In this document: positions 8,527-17,430 of the stretch, piece by piece
How positions within the stretch are numbered: the first letter of the stretch is position 1
Layout: every line of letters begins with the position of its first letter
Assembly (NCBI RefSeq): GCF_030348945.1
Contig: NZ_JAUCEN010000002.1
Coordinates: forward strand, 5,208,001 to 5,272,000
DNA length: 64,000 bases
Direction of reading: 5' to 3'
Origin: Peribacillus sp. ACCC06369
GTDB lineage: Bacteria; Bacillota; Bacilli; Bacillales; DSM-1321
Notes under the pieces: model-generated
The model's database searches: none
Told to the model about the DNA's origin: nothing
The model's input: only the letters and a program-made list of their open reading frames with translations
Translations under genes and position numbers: made by a program

Positions 8527-9375
8527 TTAACGGATTCCATTGACTAATCCGCTCATTTGATCAGCCATCGTTACTGCCCGGGATTGAAATTGGTAAGACC
8601 GCTGAACATTGATTAGATCCGTCATTTCTTTGGAAAGATCGACATTTGAGGACTCCAGAGTGCCTTGACGGACTGCTGCCTGGTTGCGGGAATCCCCTGT
8701 TAATTCAGTCATGATATCTTCTTCAGTAACACCCAAGGCAATGAAGTTTTCGGGCATGCCAAGTAAATTTCCCCCTAGCCGGTCAAGAAATTGTGGTTTC
8801 TTTACCGAGACGATTCCTAGCCCAAAACTACTTTCGCCATATTCTTCCGTATCCACTATCAATATGCCATTTTCCGAAATCTTAATGTCTTTAATATTTC
8901 CCTCCATGAGGACCGGTTCACCATTTTCATCAAGGACTTTATGTCCCGCAGAGGTAACGAGCATCATTTGATCGGGATCATTGGCATTAGGAGATAAATA
9001 AAGGGACCCATCCCTTGTAAGCCTTGTATTGACCCCATTATCGTCCTGAACGCTTACGGTGAAGAATTGGTCCTCCCTAGTGATTGCAGCATCAAGATTA
9101 CGGTCCGTCGTCTTTAAGGCTCCCTGTGAAAGCACCAATTGAGATTGGCTTATCTTAGCACCTGTTCCCTGTCGAATGCCAGGTGTGGTCAACCTTCCTT
9201 TTTCCTTGGTATCACTCGGTTGATTATTGAAACTCTGTGTCAATAAGTCATTGAAACTCGTTTGGGTCTTTTTGTAGGCAGTCGTGTCCACATTAGCGAT
9301 ATTATTACTTATTTGATTGATTTTACTTTGAAGTTGGTTCAGCGTATTGGTCGCTGTCATCATGGTCCGATTCAT
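8527..9375 (-). CDS. flhP: Flagellar hook/rod protein FlhP (FlgG-like)
   Basis: Distal-rod/hook family protein of the flagellum, 282 residues. The N-terminal helix ending SNNIANVDTTAYKK and the C-terminal SSNVDLSKEMTDLI plus coiled tail are the paired rod/hook signatures, exported through the flagellar type III apparatus without a cleaved signal. It lies directly downstream of flhO, 55 bases apart, as in B. subtilis. In that species FlhO and FlhP form the rod. Probably transcribed with flhO from the sigma-D-like promoter upstream of flhO. Confidence 0.92.
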   Translation of the reverse strand: MNRTMMTATNTLNQLQSKINQISNNIANVDTTAYKKTQTSFNDLLTQSFNNQPSDTKEKGRLTTPGIRQGTGAKISQSQLVLSQGALKTTDRNLDAAITREDQFFTVSVQDDNGVNTRLTRDGSLYLSPNANDPDQMMLVTSAGHKVLDENGEPVLMEGNIKDIKISENGILIVDTEEYGESSFGLGIVSVKKPQFLDRLGGNLLGMPENFIALGVTEEDIMTELTGDSRNQAAVRQGTLESSNVDLSKEMTDLINVQRSYQFQSRAVTMADQMSGLVNGIR

Positions 9376-9430
9376 GGATTTTCCCCTTACATGTTCAAAT
9401 TCCCAAAGGCATTTTTCTTCTAATGTTCAA

Positions 9431-10270
9431 TTAAAGCCTGCCAACTTCATTGACCGCTTTATCCAAACTTTTATCATAGGCTTGAAGAACCTTCTGACTC
9501 GCTTCAAAAGAGCGGTATGCCGACATCATTTCTGTCATCGATCTCGATTGGTCAACATTGGAGCCTTCAAGAAAGCCTTGCTTAGTAGAAAAACCAATAT
9601 CTGCAGCCGCGTATGCGTTAGGTAATTCCCCATCATTCACTGCCTTATAAAGGCCTTCCCCATCCTTCATGAGCTGTGATGATGGATCATCTGAATAACC
9701 GATGCCCATACGTGCCGTTTGAACATTTCCTTCCAAAATAACACCGTTTTCCGTTACAGTGAACCGATCGCTATCAAGCTGGATCCGTTCATTATTTTCG
9801 TTCAATACATAATGACCGGCAGGTGTAGTCAGATAACCTTGCCCATCTAGAGTGAAATTGCCGTTACGCGTATAACGGACGTCGCCCTCACCATCCTGAA
9901 CAGTAAAAAACACCGACCCTTGCCGGCCGGTTTCTTCATTGATCGGAAGGTTTTCATCAGCCAAGGATATATCCGTATTAAGCTGGGTTTCCTCCAATGT
10001 ACCCTGGGTAAATAAAGGATTCGCCTCCTGTACGTAAACGCCCGTACTGAGCCCCCCAACCTGGGATAATTGAGACATACTGAATTTGTTCTCCGTAGGA
10101 ATCGTTTTACCACCTATATTGCTGATAAGCATTTCAGGAAACGACCTTACACTCGTTTGATCCGCTTTATACCCTGTTGTATTCGCATTGGACATATTGT
10201 TTGTGAGCAATTCTGTGCGCCTTTGCTGTGTAAGCATCCCGGAAGCAGCCGTATAAAAACCTCTTAACAT
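9431..10270 (-). CDS. flhO: Flagellar hook/rod protein FlhO (FlgF/FlgG-like)
   Basis: Rod-forming flagellar protein of 279 residues. The N-terminus MLRGFYTAASGMLTQQRR with NNMSNANTTGYKAD, and the C-terminal GSNVDQSRSMTEMM, identify the family. The start is ATG 10270 with GAGGAG 8 bases upstream; a GTG at 10279 overlaps the ribosome site and is less likely. It is the first gene of the flhO-flhP pair and lies downstream of mbl with a 281-base gap that holds a sigma-D-like promoter. Together with FlhP it implies a motile cell, although the rest of the flagellar genes are elsewhere. Confidence 0.92.
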   Translation of the reverse strand: MLRGFYTAASGMLTQQRRTELLTNNMSNANTTGYKADQTSVRSFPEMLISNIGGKTIPTENKFSMSQLSQVGGLSTGVYVQEANPLFTQGTLEETQLNTDISLADENLPINEETGRQGSVFFTVQDGEGDVRYTRNGNFTLDGQGYLTTPAGHYVLNENNERIQLDSDRFTVTENGVILEGNVQTARMGIGYSDDPSSQLMKDGEGLYKAVNDGELPNAYAAADIGFSTKQGFLEGSNVDQSRSMTEMMSAYRSFEASQKVLQAYDKSLDKAVNEVGRL

Positions 10271-10324
10271 CTTCTTCACTCCTCATTCTACATAACTTAT
10301 CCCGTTCAATTTCCCATATCTATC

Positions 10325-10351
10325 TTATCGGTCATGAACATCAGTATCTTA
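10325..10351 (-). promoter_or_regulatory. Candidate sigma-D promoter of flhO-flhP
   Basis: On the minus strand TAAG, 15 bases, ACCGATAA, against the sigma-D consensus TAAA-N15-GCCGATAT (3 of 4 and 6 of 8). It lies about 55 bases before flhO, a flagellar gene, which fits motility control. Confidence 0.5.
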
Positions 10352-10551
10352 AGGAAAAAGAAAAAGCATTAGGCAGAAGAATTTGTCTTTTATCGTAGGC
10401 TAGGTCAGATTTAAAGGAATGGTGTTAAATTCTCGACTAAAAGAAGAGGGCCTATTGCTCATCAGTACTAGAACTGCACGCACTTTCTCTATGCCTCATG
10501 TTTGTCTGAACCTTAGACCCCTATCTTATGATGCAGATTCCCATCCGCTTT

Positions 10552-11553
10552 TTAGTTGAATTTGTGCCGTGGCAATTTATCCATATTATCAAGCATGATC
10601 CCTGTTCCGATTGCTACACAATCCATTGGGTGCTCGGCAACGAGTACTGGTACCTTAAGTTCTTCAGCAAGGAGTAAATCAATCCCGTGAAGCAATGCTC
10701 CACCACCTGTTAAAATGACACCGCGGTCGATGATATCAGCAGAAAGTTCAGGCGGCGTCCGCTCAAGTACGCTTTTTGCAGCTTGTACAATGATGGAAAC
10801 CTGCTCGCGAAGAGCTTCCTCAATTTCTTTCGAATTGACCGAAATGGTCCTAGGTAATCCTGATACCATATCGCGTCCACGAATATCGATGACTTCATTA
10901 CGTGAACCAGGGAAGACGGTTGCAACCTGGATTTTAATGTTTTCCGCTGTACGTTCACCAATCAGAAGCTTATACTTCCGCTTGATATAATGTAAAATTT
11001 CATTATCGAATTTGTCACCGGCCATTTTAATAGAAGAAGATGTAACGATATCCCCCATTGAAAGAACGGCAATATCCGTTGTACCCCCGCCAATGTCTAC
11101 GACCATATTGCCGCTTGGTTGAAAAATATCCATGCCGGCACCAATTGCAGCCACTTTTGGTTCTTCTTCAAGGAATACTTTCTTCCCTCCGCTTTTTTCA
11201 GCAGCTTCTTTAATCGCCTTTTGTTCGACACTTGTTATGTTGGTCGGGCAGCAGATTAAAATTCTAGGCTTTGAAAGGAAACCTTTCACATTCAATGTAT
11301 TGATAAAATGCTTAAGCATCGATTCTGTTACATCAAAATCCGCAATGACACCGTCTTTTAAAGGACGAATTGCGATGATGTTTCCTGGAGTACGGCCTAC
11401 CATTTTACGAGCTTCTTCCCCGACAGCAAGAACACGGTTCGTATTCTTATCAATCGCTACTACCGAAGGCTCATTTAACACAATTCCTTTACCTTTGACA
11501 TGTATAAGAACATTGGCTGTTCCAAGATCTATCCCAATATCTCTAGCAAACAT
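10552..11553 (-). CDS. mbl: MreB-like rod-shape protein Mbl
   Basis: Actin-like ATPase that forms membrane-associated filaments guiding cylindrical cell-wall synthesis. Actin-fold motifs are visible: phosphate-1 IGIDLGTANVLI at the N-terminus, VDIGGGTTDIAV in the middle and ILTGGGALLHGI near the C-terminus. At 333 residues it is the family length, and the sequence (MFARDIGIDLGTANVLIHVK) and the spoIIID-mbl-flhO context match Mbl rather than MreB or MreBH. AAGGAGGATTTAAGAA precedes ATG 11553. Its separate promoter candidate lies around 11610-11638. Confidence 0.96.
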   Translation of the reverse strand: MFARDIGIDLGTANVLIHVKGKGIVLNEPSVVAIDKNTNRVLAVGEEARKMVGRTPGNIIAIRPLKDGVIADFDVTESMLKHFINTLNVKGFLSKPRILICCPTNITSVEQKAIKEAAEKSGGKKVFLEEEPKVAAIGAGMDIFQPSGNMVVDIGGGTTDIAVLSMGDIVTSSSIKMAGDKFDNEILHYIKRKYKLLIGERTAENIKIQVATVFPGSRNEVIDIRGRDMVSGLPRTISVNSKEIEEALREQVSIIVQAAKSVLERTPPELSADIIDRGVILTGGGALLHGIDLLLAEELKVPVLVAEHPMDCVAIGTGIMLDNMDKLPRHKFN

Positions 11554-11860
11554 TTCTTAAATCCTCCTTGAATATCCTCACATATAACCTACTTCTGTCC
11601 TAATTGTTTATTTTACCATATTGCATTGACACAAGTAAGTATGAATTATAAATAAACGCTAATACAGACTATTATTTCCTATTTTTCCAATATGTAAAAA
11701 AATTAGATGTCTTAAGCACTATTCCCCGTCTTTTCCCATAAAAAAATCCCGGCATGGAACCGCAATCAAGGTTAAGGAATAGGCTGACACACTTTCATGT
11801 CCCCTTATTCATTCCCTGATTTGCATAATTCACTTCCAATTGCCGGAATGGTATCAAAAA
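11554..11860. other. Intergenic region spoIIID-mbl
   Basis: No gene is visible here. The minus strand has TTACTT, 17 bases, TAAAAT at 11610-11638, a weak sigma-A-like candidate for mbl. A short GC element followed by seven T residues near 11737-11755 could be a weak terminator for spoIIID. Neither is strong. Confidence 0.35.
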
Positions 11861-12133
11861 TTATTTAACGATTTCTTCTTCTCTTTCAGATCGTTTATAT
11901 TTTAATTTTGTCGCTTCTCCACCTCTTAGGTGACGGATGGATTTATGATAATCCAATATATCCTTCACTTCGTTAGCCAAATCAGGATTTATTTCTGGCA
12001 GCCTCTCTGTTAAGTCTTTATGCACTGTGCTTTTAGAGACTCCGAACTCTTTTGCAATGACGCGGACTGTTTTTCTAGTTTCCACGATATACTTTCCTAT
12101 CTTGATAGTTCTTTCTTTGATGTAATCGTGCAC
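11861..12133 (-). CDS. spoIIID: Sporulation transcriptional regulator SpoIIID
   Basis: Mother-cell DNA-binding protein that, in B. subtilis, represses or activates many sigma-E genes and helps turn on sigK. The 90-residue protein has a helix-turn-helix at residues 22-43 (VRVIAKEFGVSKSTVHKD) and a basic C-terminal helix (RHLRGGEATKLKYKRS), both needed for binding. The start is GTG 12133 with GGGGAGG nine bases upstream. It lies between spoIIQ and mbl as in relatives. I could not find a convincing sigma-E promoter upstream. Confidence 0.97.
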   Translation of the reverse strand: MHDYIKERTIKIGKYIVETRKTVRVIAKEFGVSKSTVHKDLTERLPEINPDLANEVKDILDYHKSIRHLRGGEATKLKYKRSEREEEIVK

Positions 12134-12567
12134 ACCACTCGACCTCCCCAGATTGGATGTGAGAAGTGTGAAATGAGATTCGTATTTTTCGAATCGAATA
12201 CCGCTGCCCTATAAACAATGAAAGATAGAATTATTCACCTATTAGATAATTTGTAATAAACGATTCCTCACCTCAAACACTCTCTTTGCATGGTTTATAA
12301 CATCTTATTAGCTTGGTTAAGAATATATGCCTAATGGGACAGGCGGTTTGCATTTATTTCTAATTTTCATTTATTTATTTTCCTTAAAATCAAATTATTT
12401 CCCGAGAAATTTGTCAGAAATTCAAATGTTTCAGCATATGGGCCAATATTTCCTCGAAAGAAAAAAAGAAGCCGTTCAAATTGAACGGCTTCTTTTTACC
12501 AAATTTTCAGTTGTTGTCATTCGTAACGCTCTAGGTTTTTGTTTTGATTTAATTAAAAATCTTAATC
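12134..12567. other. Intergenic region spoIIQ-spoIIID
   Basis: No gene is supported in these 434 bases. The spoIIQ terminator lies at 12465-12496. A plus-strand frame crossing the region runs through that terminator and has no ribosome site, so I do not accept it. The upstream region of spoIIID contains AT-rich DNA with no clear promoter. Confidence 0.5.
12465..12496. terminator. Terminator after spoIIQ
   Basis: A perfect 14-base palindrome (AAGAAGCCGTTCAA / TTGAACGGCTTCTT) is flanked by A residues on the left and T residues on the right, so it can act in both directions. The only nearby gene reading into it is spoIIQ. Confidence 0.85.
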
Positions 12568-13506
12568 TTAATTAGATTGATTTAACGAATCTTTTAAGGA
12601 GTCACTTTCCTCAGTTGCATCTTTCTCTGGGACAGAGCCTTCCTCATCAGTGCCACTCTCTAAATCAGTGCTCTCGTCAGTTTCGTCAACGGCAGGCGTT
12701 TCATCCGTGCCAGTTTCAGATTCTTCGACTGCAGGTGTTTCTTCTTTATCAGTTTCAGATCCTTCGACTGCAGGTGTTTCTTCTTTATCAGTTGAATCGT
12801 TAAGTTCGCTGCCTTCTGCTTCAGTTGCCGATTGAATGGCAGAAGCTTGTTTATCAACAAAATCAAGTGGATTTAACGCAATGTTATCTTTTCTGATTTC
12901 GAAGTGGACATGCACGCCAGCTTCTTCGTTGATTTGGCTTTTTCCAGCTGTAGCAATTGCTTGTCCTTGTTTCACTTTGTCACCGACTGCAACCTTAATG
13001 TCTTTAACAGATTGATAACGAGTGACGACACCATCTTCATGCTGTACTTCAACTAAATTTCCAAGTAACGCGTCGTCTTGAACTTTCGTTACATTTCCAC
13101 TTAAGGAAGCTTTTACATCGAAAGATTTTCCATCTTCCATTGCAATGTCTATACCTTTGTTTTGCTCATATCTATTGTTGTAGAAAACCAATGCTTCTTC
13201 TTGTGCCTTTTCATCCGCATTCACATCATAAAACTGTTTCTTGATAACCGATTTGTCTGCATCGGCTACAGGCATCTTGATTGTCTCAAGATTACTATTA
13301 ACCTCGACAGAAGGCTGACCATAGTTTTTTCCTGTTTCAGCTGATTCCTCTTTGCCATCTTTAGCTGAATCATCAAAACTATTTTGTAATAAGAAGGCCG
13401 CGGCTAAGATTATGGCTGCACTTGCGATATAGATTGCTGATAATGCCCAACGTTGTTTTAGTATACGTCGGATTGTGGAAGTTGGTTTCTTTTCTTCCTC
13501 TCTCAT
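12568..13506 (-). CDS. spoIIQ: Stage II sporulation protein Q, degenerate M23 endopeptidase
   Basis: Forespore membrane protein that, in B. subtilis, crosses the intermembrane space and docks with SpoIIIAH to form the mother cell-forespore channel. The start is ATG 13506 after GAGGTGATTAAT. A membrane segment at residues 20-40 precedes a LytM/M23 domain (about 100-215). The domain keeps HxH (199-201) but the first zinc His of HxxxD is Asn (N116-x3-D120), so it should lack peptidase activity, as reported for the B. subtilis protein. The tail (221-312) is acidic with three tandem copies of a 13-residue TPAVE-containing unit. A sigma-F promoter lies just upstream. Confidence 0.95.
   Translation of the reverse strand: MREEEKKPTSTIRRILKQRWALSAIYIASAAIILAAAFLLQNSFDDSAKDGKEESAETGKNYGQPSVEVNSNLETIKMPVADADKSVIKKQFYDVNADEKAQEEALVFYNNRYEQNKGIDIAMEDGKSFDVKASLSGNVTKVQDDALLGNLVEVQHEDGVVTRYQSVKDIKVAVGDKVKQGQAIATAGKSQINEEAGVHVHFEIRKDNIALNPLDFVDKQASAIQSATEAEGSELNDSTDKEETPAVEGSETDKEETPAVEESETGTDETPAVDETDESTDLESGTDEEGSVPEKDATEESDSLKDSLNQSN
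12667..12792 (-). repeat. 39-bp tandem repeats in the spoIIQ tail
   Basis: About three in-frame copies of a 39-base unit encode KEETPAVEGSETD, KEETPAVEESETG and the diverged TDETPAVDETDES. The first two are nearly identical at DNA level, which suggests recent slippage duplication. Confidence 0.8.
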
Positions 13507-13525
13507 ATTAATCACCTCAGCAATC

Positions 13526-13554
13526 ATTCTGAACATTTTGTTAAGATTATATAC
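13526..13554 (-). promoter_or_regulatory. Sigma-F promoter of spoIIQ
   Basis: On the minus strand GTATA, 15 bases, GTTCAGAAT, against GYATA-N15-GGNNANANT; only the second base of the -10 differs. It places transcription start just before the ribosome site. spoIIQ is a known sigma-F gene in B. subtilis. Confidence 0.65.
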
Positions 13555-13658
13555 ATTCAGGAAAAAATTTTTTTAGATTTATTTTGCGGAAATGAAACCG
13601 ATTTTATTCGTAGAATGGTAAAATGTTTGGTATCTTACTGTTGAAGGATGTTTAATTC

Positions 13659-14084
13659 ATGAAAAAAGCCTTTAAACTTGTGTTAACGTTATTGCCTTTT
13701 CTATATATGATTGCCATTTGGATAATGTCGAGCAACCCCGATGATATGATTCTTGATCTTCCCTCATCCTCAATTGACCGCTTTATCAAAGAGGCACTTC
13801 ATCTGGTCGAATTTGCCCTTTTGTATATATTATTGGTTTCGGCCCTTGCTGCAAACCAAAAACTGAAACCTGGTTTAAGCCTGTTGGCGGCCCTTGTAGC
13901 TTGCCTTTACGGAGTTATTGATGAATACCACCAATCATTCATCCCATACCGCACCGCTGCCTTAATAGATGTAATTAAAGATATCATAGGAGTGGCTGCA
14001 GTCTATTTTCATGTCCAATATCATTATTTCAAGCGTGAACGCGGCTTTTTGACCATTATAGAAAAATTAAGCGCAAATAAATGA
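13659..14084 (+). CDS. VanZ-like membrane protein
   Basis: A 141-residue protein with about four membrane segments. SSNPDDM after the first segment, HLVEFALLYILL in the second and the conserved YGVIDEYHQSFIPYRTA with Asp/Glu/His are VanZ-family hallmarks. VanZ of enterococci gives low teicoplanin resistance; most chromosomal homologues have no proven role and this one should not be read as a resistance gene. It is transcribed away from spoIIQ, with start ATG 13659 after AAGGATG. It ends in a strong plus-strand terminator shared with the spoIID 3' end. Confidence 0.85.
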   Translation: MKKAFKLVLTLLPFLYMIAIWIMSSNPDDMILDLPSSSIDRFIKEALHLVEFALLYILLVSALAANQKLKPGLSLLAALVACLYGVIDEYHQSFIPYRTAALIDVIKDIIGVAAVYFHVQYHYFKRERGFLTIIEKLSANK

Positions 14085-14113
14085 GAGATGGGAATCCCCA
14101 TCTCTCATTTTTT
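14081..14113 (+). terminator. Terminator of the vanZ-like gene
   Basis: GAGAGATGGG and CCCATCTCTC form a 10-base stem followed by ATTTTTTT on the plus strand. The right arm overlaps the spoIID stop codon, so convergent spoIID transcripts end in the same structure. Confidence 0.85.
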
Positions 14114-15142
14114 TGCCGTCATCGTATTCAGCCACTTACTTGAAGACTGAACTTTGACGCCTTTATAATAATATTTTACGATGTCTTCATAGGTTTTCCC
14201 TTCCCTGGCCATCCCATTGGCACCGTATTGGCTCATTCCAACTCCGTGTCCAGAACCTTTTGTCGTGATGACAATCTGGTTGCCTTGACGCTCCCAGTTA
14301 AAATCGGATGATGTCAGCCCAAGCTTTTCACGAATCTGTTTTCCTGTCATTTTCTTTCCTCCGATTTCCACCACACCAACACGATTACCTGATGTTCTTT
14401 CAATGACGGTTCCTATTGATGTTCCAGATGAAAGGCTTACACCAAGTTTGTTTTCAAAATCTGCAGTATTCACTACAACTTTATTATAAAACTTTGGTGA
14501 TTCTTCTTTATCCCATGGGCTGGATACACTTTTTAAATAGGGAAAATCAGCTTGCCAATAGTCCTCGGAATTCTCCGTGTAGCCATTGCTGGTCGAAAAA
14601 AATGTGGCAGTAATCGGTTTTCCTTCATAGGTTAGGATTTGACCCGCTGTTTCTTTTATAGCTTTGTTAATTTTCTTCATCTTCGATTTATAATCAGAGC
14701 CCCACTGTTTCTTCAGCTCATCATTATTCTTATAAACTTGGTGCATGACCGTATCGCTTACATCGGCACCATCCGGCAAGCCCAATCGACTTTCGCTTAT
14801 GAGCTGATTGACGATATAAGTTCTCGCTGTCAATGCTTGTGCCTTCAGCGCCTCTTCCTCAAAATCTGCTGGCATCTCAGCTGCAACCACACCAGTCAAA
14901 TACGATTCAATCGGCAGTTTTTCAATCTTTTTTGCAGAGGTACGGTAAACGGCAACTTCAACGGAACTCATTTCATTTGCACTTACCTCTTTCCCCTCAT
15001 TCTTCACTTTCTTATCTAATTGTTCGGCTAACTCCCCACTTGTCTTATCATTTGAAAATGGAAGCACAAGCACTGCTGGAATCATGATAATTGCGAATGC
15101 TACTGCTATGAATAGTACGATCATCGGTTTGATTGCTTTCAA
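14105..15142 (-). CDS. spoIID: Stage II sporulation protein D, lytic transglycosylase
   Basis: Membrane-anchored mother-cell enzyme that cleaves denuded glycan strands and drives engulfment with SpoIIM and SpoIIP. Residues 7-29 form the anchor. The SpoIID domain carries catalytic Glu89 in VVAAEMP (B. subtilis Glu88), the LTARTYI helix and the GSGHGVGMSQYGANGMA metal-site motif near residue 300. At 345 residues it is the expected length. It is downstream of murAA as in B. subtilis, but a terminator separates them, and a sigma-E promoter lies about 70 bases upstream of the start. Confidence 0.96.
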   Translation of the reverse strand: MKAIKPMIVLFIAVAFAIIMIPAVLVLPFSNDKTSGELAEQLDKKVKNEGKEVSANEMSSVEVAVYRTSAKKIEKLPIESYLTGVVAAEMPADFEEEALKAQALTARTYIVNQLISESRLGLPDGADVSDTVMHQVYKNNDELKKQWGSDYKSKMKKINKAIKETAGQILTYEGKPITATFFSTSNGYTENSEDYWQADFPYLKSVSSPWDKEESPKFYNKVVVNTADFENKLGVSLSSGTSIGTVIERTSGNRVGVVEIGGKKMTGKQIREKLGLTSSDFNWERQGNQIVITTKGSGHGVGMSQYGANGMAREGKTYEDIVKYYYKGVKVQSSSKWLNTMTAKK

Positions 15143-15211
15143 ATTCCTGAGCCTCCCTACACTTGTTTTCTCTGCCGTATAATCTTTATCCAGCAGGATC
15201 TTTACATAACA

Positions 15212-15240
15212 AATGTATGTCGAAGGACAAGCTTTTATGA
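15212..15240 (-). promoter_or_regulatory. Sigma-E promoter of spoIID
   Basis: On the minus strand TCATAAA, 14 bases, CATACATT. The -10 is a perfect match to CATACANT and the -35 matches the KMATA core. spoIID is a classical sigma-E gene. Confidence 0.75.
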
Positions 15241-15289
15241 ATAGAAAAACGATAACTATTTAACCGGAGGCGATGAATGCTGGAACAAA

Positions 15290-15337
15290 ACAAAAAAAAC
15301 CATTCACGTTTCCATGTATCGAACGTGAATGGTTTTA
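15290..15337 (-). terminator. Terminator of murAA
   Basis: AAAACCATTCACGTT and AACGTGAATGGTTTT form a perfect 15-base stem with an 11-base loop, followed on the minus strand by a T-rich run. It begins about ten bases after the murAA stop. Confidence 0.88.
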
Positions 15338-15346
15338 TAAGCTATC

Positions 15347-16648
15347 TTATGCGTTTAAATCTGCAATTTTTTTTGTTTCTGCAGGTACATCTTCGTTAAT
15401 ACGTTCCACATCAGCACCTAGAGATGCCAATTTACCATGGAAGTTAACGTATCCTCTGTCAAGATGCTTTAATTCTGTAACGCGAGTAATGCCATCTGCA
15501 ACCAATCCAGTCAGGATGAGCGCTGCTGCGGCACGTAAATCTGTTGCAGCTACTTCAGCACCTTGAATGTTAGTTGGTCCATTAACGATAACAGAACGAC
15601 CTTCTATTTTAATATTGGCATTCATGCGACGGAATTCCTCAACATGCATGAAACGGTTTTCGAAAACGGTCTCCGTAATCATACTTGTTCCTTCAGCACG
15701 CAATAATAATGCCATCATTTGCGATTGCATATCAGTCGGGAAACCAGGATGTGGCATTGTTTTGATATCAATGGCCTTCAAGGTTTTTGGACCGATAACG
15801 CGTAATCCATCTTCTTCTTCAAGAATTTTAACGCCCATTTCCTCCATTTTAGCAATAAGGGAAGTAAGGTGTTCAGGTACAGCTCCTTGAACAAGAACAT
15901 TACCGCCAGTAAGAGCAGCTGCTGTCATAAATGTACCAGCTTCGATACGGTCAGGTATAATCGCATGTTCAGTGCCATATAATTTATCGACACCTTCGAT
16001 TCTCATCGTACCAGTACCAGCACCTCTGACTTTGGCACCCATTTTATTAAGGAAATTCGCAAGATCTACAATTTCAGGCTCTTTGGCCACATTTTCAAGA
16101 ACAGTTATACCTTCAGCAAGTGTTGCTGCCATCATGATGTTTTCAGTGGCACCCACACTCGGGAAGTCAAGATACACTCTTGCACCCTTAAGTCTTCCTT
16201 CTACCTCGGCATCAATGAAACCATTGCCGACCTTCACTTTTGCTCCCATCGCTTCAAAACCCTTTAAATGCTGGTCGATAGGACGTGATCCGATGGCACA
16301 GCCACCAGGAAGAGCAACGCGGGCCCGGCCATTCCTTGCTAGTAATGAGCCCATTACTAAAACGGAAGCTCTCATTTTACGTACATATTCAAATGGTGCT
16401 TCTTCTAATAACTCTCTTGATGCATCTACAGTTACTTGATTGTCATGAAAGGCAACATCTGCATTTAAGTTGCGCAATACTTCATTGATTGTATATACAT
16501 CGGAGAGCGTAGGAACATCTTTAATGATACTTTTCCCATCACTTGCTAATAATGTTGCAGCGATAACTGGCAAAACGGCGTTTTTAGCACCTTCTACTTT
16601 AACTGTCCCGCTAAGCCTTTTTCCGCCGCGGACGATGATTTTTTCCAA
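15347..16648 (-). CDS. murAA: UDP-N-acetylglucosamine 1-carboxyvinyltransferase (MurAA)
   Basis: Transfers enolpyruvate from PEP to UDP-GlcNAc, the first committed step of peptidoglycan synthesis in the cytoplasm. Catalytic Cys117 lies in [12 protein letters not shown], the fosfomycin target; KNAVLP at residues 22-27 supplies the Lys-Asn pair. The 433-residue length is normal. Position between ywmB and spoIID identifies it as the MurAA orthologue, the main paralogue in B. subtilis. A second copy is present at 54225-55508. ATG 16648 follows GAGGGGAATAC. Confidence 0.95.
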   Translation of the reverse strand: MEKIIVRGGKRLSGTVKVEGAKNAVLPVIAATLLASDGKSIIKDVPTLSDVYTINEVLRNLNADVAFHDNQVTVDASRELLEEAPFEYVRKMRASVLVMGSLLARNGRARVALPGGCAIGSRPIDQHLKGFEAMGAKVKVGNGFIDAEVEGRLKGARVYLDFPSVGATENIMMAATLAEGITVLENVAKEPEIVDLANFLNKMGAKVRGAGTGTMRIEGVDKLYGTEHAIIPDRIEAGTFMTAAALTGGNVLVQGAVPEHLTSLIAKMEEMGVKILEEEDGLRVIGPKTLKAIDIKTMPHPGFPTDMQSQMMALLLRAEGTSMITETVFENRFMHVEEFRRMNANIKIEGRSVIVNGPTNIQGAEVAATDLRAAAALILTGLVADGITRVTELKHLDRGYVNFHGKLASLGADVERINEDVPAETKKIADLNA

Positions 16649-16680
16649 AAGTATTCCCCTCCGCGTCCATTTTCTCTATA

Positions 16681-17430
16681 TTAATATTCAAACGTTATGA
16701 TTGGTGTGCCAACTACAAAGTTCGTTTGGTCACCCAATCCTTCTGTCCGTAGCCCAAACTGCAAATTTAATTTTTCTTTTGTCAAAGGTTGTTTAAACAA
16801 TGTTGAATGTGCAGATATTGATGTAAAGTTCGTTTCATGCACACTCTCAATTTCCCTTGCTTGGAACATATCTAACAGGTCTTCAGTTTTAGAGTTTAAA
16901 ACCGAATCCATATTATCATTGATAGACCCTTTAATACAAGAAAAAATTGAAGGAGTCCCTATAAATAGGTCATTCACCCTGTTCTGGAATGTAGCCGTAA
17001 AAAATGCCGAATTAGCTTTTCTCCACTTTTTTCCCTTCACTTCGTAAATAACATAGGTAACTTTATCAAATTTCTCTTCCGTTGTCATTATTTTGATAGA
17101 CTCGGTTAGACCTGAATCGACATTGTAAGTTAACGCCTCAGCCTTCCAGCCGGAAGCATCATCTTTCCGGTGCCATTGAAATTGAGGGTATTTTCGTTTT
17201 AAAGCCGCAACTTCGCTTTCAAACTCTCGTTTAGTTGTAATCTCTTTATTTATTTCTCTAGTGAGTACAGACCAATCTTCTATGTCTAAATCCTTATCCT
17301 TTTGTAACAGTCCCACCAATTTAACTATATCTGGTTTACTTTCTGCCACAATCGTACTATTCCCAATTAAAATCACCATCAAACCAAGAAATACTATGTA
17401 TGTTAACATTTTTTTGTTTAAAATATACAT
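16681..17430 (-). CDS. ywmB: YwmB-family secreted protein
   Basis: A 249-residue exported protein. A hydrophobic signal (residues about 8-27) precedes a domain with the YwmB features LTYNVDSGLTESIKI and EGLGDQTNFVVGTPII at the C-terminus. Databases call the fold TATA-box-binding-like, which is structural only. It lies between ywzB and murAA as in B. subtilis. The function is unknown; its neighbours suggest a cell-envelope or sporulation link, but that is inference. GGGGAGGGATTTAAC precedes the ATG. Confidence 0.85.
   Translation of the reverse strand: MYILNKKMLTYIVFLGLMVILIGNSTIVAESKPDIVKLVGLLQKDKDLDIEDWSVLTREINKEITTKREFESEVAALKRKYPQFQWHRKDDASGWKAEALTYNVDSGLTESIKIMTTEEKFDKVTYVIYEVKGKKWRKANSAFFTATFQNRVNDLFIGTPSIFSCIKGSINDNMDSVLNSKTEDLLDMFQAREIESVHETNFTSISAHSTLFKQPLTKEKLNLQFGLRTEGLGDQTNFVVGTPIITFEY

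Noticed and set aside
12134..12250. Sigma-E promoter for spoIIID
   Set aside because: CATCCAAT resembles a -10 but sits almost on the ribosome site and has no -35 at 14-15 bases.
12327..12575. 82-residue plus-strand ORF between spoIIID and spoIIQ
   Set aside because: It runs through the spoIIQ terminator palindrome and has no ribosome site or family features.
13659..14084. Glycopeptide-resistance role for the vanZ-like gene
   Set aside because: No vanHAX or regulator genes are nearby; VanZ homologues are common in sensitive Bacillaceae.
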